Assembly: GCA_002402325.1 (NCBI GenBank)
Contig: DHFQ01000031.1
Span: 1-23,297 of the forward strand
Direction of reading: 5' to 3'
Length of the DNA: 23,297 bases
Source: Candidatus Aminicenantes bacterium UBA4820
GTDB lineage: Bacteria; Acidobacteriota; UBA4820
Part shown: positions 8,676 through 15,483 of the stretch, in pieces
Layout: each line of letters starts with the position of its first letter
Position numbering within the stretch: position 1 is the stretch's first letter
Notes under the pieces: model-generated
What the model was told of the DNA's origin: nothing
Databases searched by the model: none
Seen by the model: the letters and a program-made list of their open reading frames with translations, nothing else
Program-made: the position numbers and the translations under genes

Positions 8676-8704
8676 ATTATAATCCAAAAAATGTTTTTTA
8701 GAAA
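8676..8704 (-). promoter_or_regulatory. Possible promoter of hutU
   Basis: On the minus strand a perfect TATAAT (8676-8681) lies 22 bases before the hutU start, but the box 17 bases further upstream (TTTCTA) is poor. An activator or an upstream AT-rich element could compensate. The call rests mainly on the -10 box. Confidence 0.4.
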
Positions 8705-8745
8705 AATCCTTTTTGCTTTGTGATAAACTTAACTATGGAGGAATG

Positions 8746-9387
8746 ATGAACCAGAGACAACTCTCCTTTGGGGCAGTTACCACGAAAACTGTTTGGGGAA
8801 TAATAATTTTCAATACGCTCTGTTTTATTTTGCAATTAAGTTTTAAGGAAATTACACCTCTTTTTGCACTTTATACAAAAGATGTTTTCCCTTTTAGAAT
8901 TTATACGATTTTTACCTATTCATTGCTTCACGGAAGTTTCAGCCATCTCTTTTTTAATATGCTTTCGTTGTATTTTTTTGGTGGAGCGGTTCAACTCTAT
9001 CTTGGTACAAAAAGATTTTTTATAATTTACATTTTCTCTGCAATATTTGGTGGGCTTTTCTCTCTTTTATTTACGAGTGGTTATTGGGTTGTTGGGGCAA
9101 GTGCTTCTATTATGGGAGTTTTGACCGCTTATGCGATTTACTTTCCTCACACAAAAGTTTTGCTTTTCTTTGTGATTCCTCTTCCTGTAAGACATCTCAT
9201 TTACCTATTTATGGCTTTGAGCATCTATTTTTCAATTTTTGGAGGAGGAGGAAACATAGCACACCTTGCCCATCTTGGTGGAATTCTTTTCCCCATCTTT
9301 TACTGCAATAAACTCTGGAGGATAAGATATTGGTTTGATGAGATAAAGTACAAAATTAAAAGAAGGAAATTTAAGGTAATGAAATAA
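8746..9387 (+). CDS. Rhomboid-family intramembrane serine protease
   Basis: A polytopic inner-membrane protease of about 213 residues that cuts substrates within or next to their transmembrane segments. Six hydrophobic segments are visible. The family marks are HLFFNMLSLYFFG (HxxxN type, oxyanion side), VVGASASIMGVLTAY with catalytic Ser119, and NIAHLAHLGGILF with catalytic His176 (numbering from ATG 8746). The usual GxSG is GASA here, a tolerated variant. Two adjacent ATGs at 8743 and 8746 follow GGAGG (8737-8741). The second gives better spacing, and an ATG at 8713 would put the ribosome site inside the gene. The NFACT-like gene follows after one base, so the two are cotranscribed. The substrate is unknown. 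The basic tail (KYKIKRRKFKVMK) is cytoplasmic by the positive-inside rule. Confidence 0.9.
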   Translation: MNQRQLSFGAVTTKTVWGIIIFNTLCFILQLSFKEITPLFALYTKDVFPFRIYTIFTYSLLHGSFSHLFFNMLSLYFFGGAVQLYLGTKRFFIIYIFSAIFGGLFSLLFTSGYWVVGASASIMGVLTAYAIYFPHTKVLLFFVIPLPVRHLIYLFMALSIYFSIFGGGGNIAHLAHLGGILFPIFYCNKLWRIRYWFDEIKYKIKRRKFKVMK

Positions 9388-9388
9388 A

Positions 9389-10705
9389 ATGTGTGAGCAT
9401 CTTAATGGTTTCTTAATTGATGCAAAGAGCAATCTCCTCTCTAAAAGAATTATTGAAGTTCAAAAATTGGATGAGTATGTTTTAAATTTTATTTTTGAAA
9501 ACAAAATGAGTATTTTATCTTCGGTTCATCCAGAGGCAATCTGCTTTACAATTCATAAAAAGGTTGATTTTCCCTGTGAGCAAATTCCATTTTTAAAAGA
9601 AAATTTATGTGGTTTGTTTCTAAAAGAGATTGAAAAGGTTGAGAGGGAACCAATTCTAAAATTCCAATTCAATGGTTTTTTTGAAAGGATTTTAATTTTT
9701 GAAGGAGTTAAAAGAAGCGGCAATATTTTATTGCTTGATAAAGATGGGGTTGTTCTGTGGGCTTTAAAAACCTTTAAAGGTGAATTCAGGAAGGGTATCC
9801 CTCTTGAAAAATGGAGACTGCCACCTGAGGGGCAAAAGAAAAATTATGACTACATTTCGACAAACCCTGAAAAGATTTACGATTTCCTCCTTGAAAGAAA
9901 TAAAGGCAAATTACGGAAAGAGATTGGGGGAAAAATAAAATTTTTAAAAAGAAAAATAGAAATTCTTAAAAATGAACTCAAAGAGGGAGAAAATTTTCTT
10001 GACTTTGAAAATATTGGAAAAAATCTCCTCAGTTGCGGGGATCTGCATAGAAGAGGATTATCTGAAATACAGGTTTTTGACTATTCTGAATCAAATGGCA
10101 AACAAGTAAATGTTCAACTTGAGCCAAAACTTACAATCCTTGAAAACGCTAAAGCATTTTTTAAACTTGCAAAGAAGGGAAAAGAGAGGATTTCAAGAAT
10201 CCCGGGACGAATCAAAGAGTGTGAAAATGAAATTGCGAAGTTAGAAGAAAGAATTGAAGAAGTTGAAAATATGAGTAGCCTTGAAACGCTAATAAAAGAA
10301 AAAAGAGTAATTCCCAAAAAAGAAAGAGAAACAAGGAAAAATAATAAAATACCAAAAGAGGTTATAAAAATTGAATTTCCAAAACATTTTGTGGGATATG
10401 CAGGAAAAAATGCAAGAGGTAATGAGATCGTCTCCTTTAAACTTTCAAATGGGGAGGACTTCTGGTTTCACTGCGCTGATTACAAAGGGGCGCACCTCAT
10501 CGTGAAAAATCCTGATAAACTTGATGCTCTTCCCTTCGATGTTGAGAAAGAGGCATTAAAGTTTTCTGCTGAACATTCATCCGCGCCAAAAGGCAATGTC
10601 GTTGAGGTTATAGTTTCAAAGGCTAAATATTTAAGTAAAGTAAAGGGAGTTTTAGGAGCAGTATATGTTTCAAAGTCTAAGAAAAAAAGAATTGACCTTA
10701 ATTGA
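9389..10705 (+). CDS. NFACT/RqcH-family protein, shortened and lacking the DR motif
   Basis: NFACT proteins (bacterial RqcH, FbpA/fibronectin-binding family, eukaryotic Rqc2) bind split large ribosomal subunits and tRNA-Ala in ribosome rescue. Seen here are an N domain (about 1-150) with ILIFEGVKRSGNILLLD, matching the family's IIEIMGRHSNIILVD; a long charged coiled coil (about 160-300); and a C-terminal NFACT-R/DUF814 domain (about 340-438) with VGYAGKNARGNEIVSFKL and DFWFHCADYKGAHLIVKNP. At 438 residues it is roughly 130 short of typical RqcH (about 570). At the place of the catalytic/tRNA-binding Asp-Arg pair (GNDRII in the family) I read REPILK, that is Glu87-Pro88. It may therefore be a divergent form without tailing activity. 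The start at 9389 is one base after the rhomboid stop, with only a weak AAGG upstream. Confidence 0.8.
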   Translation: MCEHLNGFLIDAKSNLLSKRIIEVQKLDEYVLNFIFENKMSILSSVHPEAICFTIHKKVDFPCEQIPFLKENLCGLFLKEIEKVEREPILKFQFNGFFERILIFEGVKRSGNILLLDKDGVVLWALKTFKGEFRKGIPLEKWRLPPEGQKKNYDYISTNPEKIYDFLLERNKGKLRKEIGGKIKFLKRKIEILKNELKEGENFLDFENIGKNLLSCGDLHRRGLSEIQVFDYSESNGKQVNVQLEPKLTILENAKAFFKLAKKGKERISRIPGRIKECENEIAKLEERIEEVENMSSLETLIKEKRVIPKKERETRKNNKIPKEVIKIEFPKHFVGYAGKNARGNEIVSFKLSNGEDFWFHCADYKGAHLIVKNPDKLDALPFDVEKEALKFSAEHSSAPKGNVVEVIVSKAKYLSKVKGVLGAVYVSKSKKKRIDLN

Positions 10706-10720
10706 GTTAAATGGTATTCT
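10692..10720 (+). promoter_or_regulatory. Possible promoter within the 3' end of the NFACT gene
   Basis: TTGACC (10692-10697), a 17-base spacer and TATTCT (10715-10720) lie just before the binding-protein gene at 10739. A start near 10727 would leave a leader of only about 12 bases beginning at the AGGAGG ribosome site. This would allow the sensing cluster 10739-14374 to be expressed apart from the rhomboid/NFACT pair. The short leader is a reason for caution. Confidence 0.4.
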
Positions 10721-10738
10721 TAATTATAGGAGGATGAG

Positions 10739-11659
10739 ATGAAAGTTCGCCTCTTTTTTAAGGTTTTTATTTTTTTCTTTTTCGGGATGTTAACCCTTGA
10801 CTTTTATTCTCAAGGAGTGTACATCGTTCAAAAGACAGGGGTTAGTGCTTATGAGGAGGTAAAAAACACCTTCATTCAAATGTCCTTTGTTGAGGAGATT
10901 CCCAATTTGCAGACCACTCCTATTCTACTTGATGGTAGTGAGAAAGACTCTAAAACAATTGCACAACTTCAAGAAAAAAAACCATCCTGCATTTTTGCAA
11001 TAGGTTCTTATAGCGTAAAGAAAGTGAGAGAGGTTTTAAAAGATGTTCCAATAGTCTGTTCTATGATTTATTATCCGGAAATAGATAAAATTTATGATGA
11101 TGAAAAATGCGTTGTTATAAATTCGCTTGGTTCTGAAAAACAACTTCTTAATGATTTGAAATATTTTAGAAAAATTAAAAGAATAGGTATACTTCATCTT
11201 GATACAACATCAAGGACCGCTTCTGAAATAGCCTCAAGATTTAATGAAGAAAATGTCGAGGTTGAAGATCTTCCTTTTTCAAAGAAGGAGGACCTCTCAA
11301 CCATTTTTGGGAACTTAAAAGGGAAAATGCAAGCATTGCTCTTTCTTGATAATCATGATAGATACGATAGCGATACAATCAATTTTATTGTTACTAATTG
11401 CAATTCCCTTGATATACTTCCTGTTGTTTTTAATGATCAATTGGTCTCAAACGGTTTTTTATATGGCTGTTATTTCTCAGGTGAAAGCATAGCGCAAACC
11501 TCTGCAAAAGTTGTAAAATCTATCCTAACGACAAATCAGATTCCACAAAATAGATTCATTATTCCAAAAGATGCAACAAATTCTATTAACAAAAAAACAT
11601 TGAATGATTTTAAGTTAAAAATTCCTTCAAATATGAAAATCGGGGTAATGTATGAATAA
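10739..11659 (+). CDS. Periplasmic ABC-type substrate-binding protein (ABC_sub_bind family), paired with a chemoreceptor
   Basis: A 306-residue secreted protein. It has an N-terminal signal peptide (FFKVFIFFFFGMLTLDFYS) without a lipobox, then a two-lobed binding-protein fold: CIFAIGSYSVKKVREVL with VPIVCSMIYYPE (the IG...PIV..M..P pattern of PF04392 proteins), KRIGILHLD at the hinge, QALLFLDNHDRYD, ILPVVFNDQLVSNGFLYGCYFSGE and SAKVVKSILTTNQIP. It resembles the protein at 2154 in order of motifs and length, although overall similarity is low. No permease or ATPase genes are present. Its stop overlaps the start of the methyl-accepting chemotaxis protein by 8 bases, which strongly suggests a functional pair. 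The start follows a perfect AGGAGG with 5-base spacing. The ligand is unknown. Confidence 0.72.
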   Translation: MKVRLFFKVFIFFFFGMLTLDFYSQGVYIVQKTGVSAYEEVKNTFIQMSFVEEIPNLQTTPILLDGSEKDSKTIAQLQEKKPSCIFAIGSYSVKKVREVLKDVPIVCSMIYYPEIDKIYDDEKCVVINSLGSEKQLLNDLKYFRKIKRIGILHLDTTSRTASEIASRFNEENVEVEDLPFSKKEDLSTIFGNLKGKMQALLFLDNHDRYDSDTINFIVTNCNSLDILPVVFNDQLVSNGFLYGCYFSGESIAQTSAKVVKSILTTNQIPQNRFIIPKDATNSINKKTLNDFKLKIPSNMKIGVMYE

Positions 11660-13850
11660 ATTTATTGAGAGAATAAAGAGTCTTTTTTTTGGTAGCATAA
11701 GAAAGCAGATAATGACGATAATTATAGTCAATTCCTTTTTACTCGCCCTCATCCTTGCCATTGTTTTTTATACGAGGGCAAGTGGAATAGCCTTATCTCA
11801 ACTGGAGGAATCTTATATAAGTCTTGCGACTATGGTTGGGAGTTCCTCAGCCTATGATATTCAATTCAACAAAAAGGCGATACCCGACCTTGCCGATAAA
11901 ATGGTTGAATCTGACAAGAATATACTCTGGGTTGAATTTGTTGATTCCTCTTCAAATGTTGTAGGTGGCAAAGGCACACTCGGAAAAAGCATTGTTGACC
12001 AGGGTCTTGGAGACATAAATTCCTGCATGGCATCCTGTCATAACAAGGCTTCAGAGGAGGGTACAGGCAAACTCGCTTCAACTCAAATAGTCTCAACATC
12101 TCAAGGTAAGGCTCTTCTTGTCGTTGGAGTCATTCAGGGTAAAGAGGAGGTCATTGTAGATAATACAGAATTTGGTTTTTCTGAATCGAAGCAAACTCTC
12201 ACAAATCCAAAACATCTTGGCGAAGTAAGAATATTAATTGGATTGAAGGCTCTTTCTCAACTTCAAAGAAGTTATCTTTTTCTTGGTTTTATTCTTCTTA
12301 TAATAGCGACAATTATTGGAGCGATATTTGCCTTCACATTCTCAAACTATTTGATGAAATCTTTTAAAGCCCCAATTGAACTTGCAAAAAGAATCTCCGG
12401 TGGAGATTTGAGTGAGTTTAAAACTTCATTTGAGGCAAAGGGTGAACTTGGTGAGTTGTTCTCTGCTTTTAAATCAATGTCTTTGCAACTTGCATTGACA
12501 ATCAGGCGAATAAAGGATGCTTTTACGAAAGTTGAGATGGACACTAAATCAGTAAGACAGCAACTTCTAAAGACTATGCAAAATACACAAGAACAGGCTG
12601 CAACTACCGAAGAGGTTACAAACAACATTACTTCAATTGAAAAATCTGTCAAAGAGGTTGCAAATCACATGGAAGGTCTTTCTTCTCTTGCTGAGGAAGT
12701 CTCATCATCGGTTCTTGAAATGATAGCAAGCATTGAGGAGATAGCAAACAATGCAGACCTTTTAACAGAATCTGTTAATACACAAGCATCGACGCTCGCT
12801 CAGAACACATCCGCAATAAAGGAAATTGATGCATCAGTTGAACAAATCAATTCTTTTGTAGAAGACACATCCTCAGCGATGACAGAAATGGAAACTTCAA
12901 TCAGGCAGATAGAACAAAATTCTTCATCAATGAGGCAGTCTGTTGAAAGTGCATCACAGGAAGCATCAAGTGGGGTTGAAGTTGTTGAACACACAGCAAG
13001 TACAATAAGCCAGTTGCAGGGTTCATTTATGAGTGTAACTGAGGCTATGAAAAATTTAGGGAAAAGAAGCGAAGAAATAGGAGAAATCTTATCAGTAATT
13101 GATGATGTAATGGAGCAAACCCACCTTCTTGCTTTGAATGCTGCTATCATCGCTGCACAGGCAGGTGAACAGGGGAAGGCGTTTTCAGTCGTTGCAGGAG
13201 AAATCAGAGGACTTGCAGAGAAGACCTCTGTCTCCACAAGAGAGATAGCAACCTTAATTGATACTGTCCAGCAAGAGGTTTCAAAGGCTGTTGACCTCGT
13301 AAATTCCCAGAATGTTTTTGTCCAGCAAACCGTAAAGGCATCTGAGGAGACTGCGACATCTTTTAGAAGAATTCAAAAAAGCGTGCAACCGGCGGTTATG
13401 ATGACACAGGAAATAAATAGAGCAATTCAAGAGCAGACAAAGGGAACCACTTCCGTAATAAAATCAGTGGAGAGACTCAAGAATCTTGCCCATCAACTTG
13501 GTAAAGCGACAAAAGAGCAAAGTATGGGGAGTGATCAGATTTTGAAGTCTGTGAACAAGATGAGACTTTTAGCGGAAGAGGTGAAAAAGGCAACACAGGA
13601 GCAAAGCGTCGGTTCCTCCTTGATAAGGAAGGCGATGGATAGACTCACCTCCTCCGTTGCAAGTGTCCTGAAACTTACGAGTGACCAGAAAAAAGCAGCG
13701 GAAGGTGTTGAAATCTCCGTAATAAAGTTCAGGGATAAGTCAAAAGAAAATGGTGCACTCATCAAAGAAGCGAGCGATAAGGTTGAGGTCTTGACTCAGA
13801 GGGCAGAAGAGGCTGGAAAAGAAGTGGGACATTTCAAGATTGAGAGATAA
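11652..13850 (+). CDS. Methyl-accepting chemotaxis protein with periplasmic CX3CH motif
   Basis: A transmembrane chemoreceptor of 732 residues. It has TM1 at about 18-42, a periplasmic sensor of about 160 residues, TM2 at about 207-233, a HAMP domain to about 285, then a long helical signalling domain with a Gln/Glu/Ser/Thr-rich methylation-type helix pattern. The hairpin tip reads QTHLLALNAAIIAAQAGEQG with its turn near residue 506, followed by KAFSVVAGEIRGLAEKT; the AAIIAAQAGE version recalls deltaproteobacterial receptors. The sensor contains Cys125-Met-Ala-Ser-Cys129-His130, which resembles a c-type haem attachment site with one extra residue between the cysteines. Translation starts inside the end of the binding-protein gene, so the two are coupled, and cheW follows after 2 bases. 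The receptor may sense ligand-loaded binding protein, redox state or both; this is inference. Confidence 0.95.
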   Translation: MNKFIERIKSLFFGSIRKQIMTIIIVNSFLLALILAIVFYTRASGIALSQLEESYISLATMVGSSSAYDIQFNKKAIPDLADKMVESDKNILWVEFVDSSSNVVGGKGTLGKSIVDQGLGDINSCMASCHNKASEEGTGKLASTQIVSTSQGKALLVVGVIQGKEEVIVDNTEFGFSESKQTLTNPKHLGEVRILIGLKALSQLQRSYLFLGFILLIIATIIGAIFAFTFSNYLMKSFKAPIELAKRISGGDLSEFKTSFEAKGELGELFSAFKSMSLQLALTIRRIKDAFTKVEMDTKSVRQQLLKTMQNTQEQAATTEEVTNNITSIEKSVKEVANHMEGLSSLAEEVSSSVLEMIASIEEIANNADLLTESVNTQASTLAQNTSAIKEIDASVEQINSFVEDTSSAMTEMETSIRQIEQNSSSMRQSVESASQEASSGVEVVEHTASTISQLQGSFMSVTEAMKNLGKRSEEIGEILSVIDDVMEQTHLLALNAAIIAAQAGEQGKAFSVVAGEIRGLAEKTSVSTREIATLIDTVQQEVSKAVDLVNSQNVFVQQTVKASEETATSFRRIQKSVQPAVMMTQEINRAIQEQTKGTTSVIKSVERLKNLAHQLGKATKEQSMGSDQILKSVNKMRLLAEEVKKATQEQSVGSSLIRKAMDRLTSSVASVLKLTSDQKKAAEGVEISVIKFRDKSKENGALIKEASDKVEVLTQRAEEAGKEVGHFKIER

Positions 13851-13852
13851 CT

Positions 13853-14374
13853 ATGGCTGAATTCAGGTTTGCATCAGATAAAATGCAATCTCAAAAAAAA
13901 GAGGAAGAGATTCTTTTTCTTGGTTTTATGGCTTCAGATCAAGCCTATGCCCTGCACATAAACTATGTCAGGGAAATTTTAAAAATACCAAAGATATTCA
14001 CCCTCCCTCAAACACCATCTTTCTTAAAAGGGGTTATTGAATTAAGAGGCAACATTTTACCTGTTCTTGATTTAAAGGAAAGACTTTCTCTCGGTTCAGT
14101 TCACCATAAGAAGGGGAGAATTATTGTCGTTACCATTTCAGGACAATCTCTCGGGATTCTGGTTGACAGGGTTACAGAGGTCTTTCCATCTAATAAAAAT
14201 GATATCAAGCCTACCCCTTCAGTAATTCAAAAATCTATTCTCCCTTTTATAGAAGGAATAGTCATCGTAAAGGACCAACTTTACTACATTTTAAGCCCGA
14301 TGAATCTCCTGACGCAAAGAGAATACGAGATGCTTGAAACACACTTCAGTACAGAAACATCTTCAACGGATTAA
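13853..14374 (+). CDS. cheW: CheW-type chemotaxis coupling protein
   Basis: A cytoplasmic adaptor of 173 residues that bridges chemoreceptors and the CheA kinase. After a short charged N-terminus comes a standard CheW fold: FLGFMASDQAYALHINYVREIL, IFTLPQTPSFLKGVIELRGNILPVLDLKERL (the conserved P.....G....RG...PV.DL pattern) and IIVVTISGQSLGILVDRVTEVF. The C-terminal SILPFIEGIVIVKDQLYYIL completes the domain. It lies 2 bases after the chemoreceptor stop. CheA, CheY, CheB and CheR are absent here and must be elsewhere. CheW presumably couples the adjacent receptor. An operon-specific CheW can separate one receptor array from others, but the sequence does not show which. Confidence 0.93.
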   Translation: MAEFRFASDKMQSQKKEEEILFLGFMASDQAYALHINYVREILKIPKIFTLPQTPSFLKGVIELRGNILPVLDLKERLSLGSVHHKKGRIIVVTISGQSLGILVDRVTEVFPSNKNDIKPTPSVIQKSILPFIEGIVIVKDQLYYILSPMNLLTQREYEMLETHFSTETSSTD

Positions 14375-14384
14375 AGGTATTCTT

Positions 14385-15410
14385 TTGAAAACAGGATTAA
14401 AAAACACTCTTTTCTGGACCTTAAGCATATTGCTTGCCATCGCTCTTCTATATTACTTTGCCTACAAGGCAAACTGGAATCTCGTTTTAAAAGAGTTAAA
14501 ATCAGCGAATCTTTACTATGTTTTTCTTGCAGTATCAGGAGAGATTCTATTCTTGCTTGCAAGGGTCGTAAGATGGAAAATAATTTTAAAGCCACTTCAA
14601 AAGCCTCTTTCCAATTCAAACCTTTTGAAAGCAACGGTCGTCTCGTTTGCAGTTTCTGGTGTAACTCCCGCAAAATTGGGTGAAGTGGTAAGGCCCGCTC
14701 TACTTTCAAGGATGGAGGGAGTTCCGTTTACAACTTCTGTTGCTTCAATAATTCTTGAAAGGGGGCTTGACCTTATTGCGATTGTTACTCTCTGGTTCAT
14801 TTTTATTTTTTTCGGAGGAAAAGATGTTTCTAAGGAAGCCTCTTCATACATAGTAGTTTTAAACAAACTTTCTTTACTCATTTTTATCCTTTTTATCCTT
14901 ATACTTCCACTTTTATTTTTGTATGTTAGAAGAAAGAGCGTCTTTGAAGAATACGCAAAGAAGAACAAATTTATCAACAGATTTTCCCTGATAAAAAAAA
15001 TCTTTGAGCATTTCTTTATCTTTACTGAGGGGCTTATGAGTTTCAGGAAAAAAAGAACTATTTTTCTTCTCTATATCGTCTCTTTGATTGTATGGGGATT
15101 TAATGCATTAACCTGCTTTTTTGCACCAAAGGCTGTTCATCTATCTCTCCCCTGGGGATCGGGTCCTCTTATTTTAACTCTCTCTGCAATAGGTGCTTCA
15201 ATTCCAACTCCAGGGGGAGTTGGCGGGGTTCACAAGGCGATTTATATAGCCCTTGCAATATTCTATTCAATTGATGAAGAAAAAGCGGTTTCTGCCGCTT
15301 TACTTGGCCATGCAATGATGTTTCTTCCATCAATTGTATGGGGATGCCTCTACTTTCTAACAGGCAAAGTTAAATTGAAAGAGGTTAAATATTTAAGAGA
15401 ATCACCGTAG
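14385..15410 (+). CDS. UPF0104 / LPG-synthase-TM-like integral membrane protein
   Basis: A multi-pass inner-membrane protein of 341 residues (358 if started at ATG 14334) with about eight hydrophobic helices. Family marks are VRWKIILKPL, the motif GVTPAKLGEVVRPALLS followed by ASIILERGLDLIAI, and the C-terminal GASIPTPGGVGGVHKAI, all typical of PF03706 proteins. These are related to the membrane half of lysylphosphatidylglycerol synthase (MprF) and are often annotated as flippase-like. The soluble aminoacyl-transferase domain is absent, so MprF activity is not implied. I prefer TTG 14385: AAAGG (14373-14377) lies 7 bases before it, it avoids a 41-base overlap with cheW, and the preceding residues look unlike a membrane protein start. 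The lipid substrate is unknown. Confidence 0.8.
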   Translation: MKTGLKNTLFWTLSILLAIALLYYFAYKANWNLVLKELKSANLYYVFLAVSGEILFLLARVVRWKIILKPLQKPLSNSNLLKATVVSFAVSGVTPAKLGEVVRPALLSRMEGVPFTTSVASIILERGLDLIAIVTLWFIFIFFGGKDVSKEASSYIVVLNKLSLLIFILFILILPLLFLYVRRKSVFEEYAKKNKFINRFSLIKKIFEHFFIFTEGLMSFRKKRTIFLLYIVSLIVWGFNALTCFFAPKAVHLSLPWGSGPLILTLSAIGASIPTPGGVGGVHKAIYIALAIFYSIDEEKAVSAALLGHAMMFLPSIVWGCLYFLTGKVKLKEVKYLRESP

Positions 15411-15427
15411 ATATGAGATAACTACTC

Positions 15428-15456
15428 TTGTTTATTGCTGGGGTTTTGGGTAAAAT
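15428..15456 (+). promoter_or_regulatory. Probable metG promoter
   Basis: TTGTTT (15428-15433), a 17-base spacer and TAAAAT (15451-15456) lie 27 bases before the metG ATG, followed by AAGGAG (15474-15479). The 73-base gap between the genes contains this and no clear terminator hairpin. Confidence 0.5.
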
Positions 15457-15483
15457 AGACTATTATTTTTTTTAAGGAGCGAT

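Noticed and set aside
12800..13237. 145-codon open frame on the minus strand inside the chemoreceptor gene
   Set aside because: The opposite strand of a Ser/Thr/Gln/Glu-rich helical gene often stays open. It has no ribosome site and its composition does not resemble a protein family.
14334..14384. ATG 14334 as the start of the UPF0104-like protein
   Set aside because: It overlaps cheW by 41 bases and lacks a clear ribosome site. TTG 14385 has AAAGG at good spacing. This is not excluded, only less likely.
14597..14977. 126-codon minus-strand open frame opposite the UPF0104-like gene
   Set aside because: It is a shadow of a convincing membrane-protein gene with conserved family motifs, and no start signal is seen.
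14385..15410. MprF (lysylphosphatidylglycerol synthase)
   Set aside because: The soluble aminoacyl-transferase domain is missing. Only the membrane module is present, which is a common family of uncertain role.
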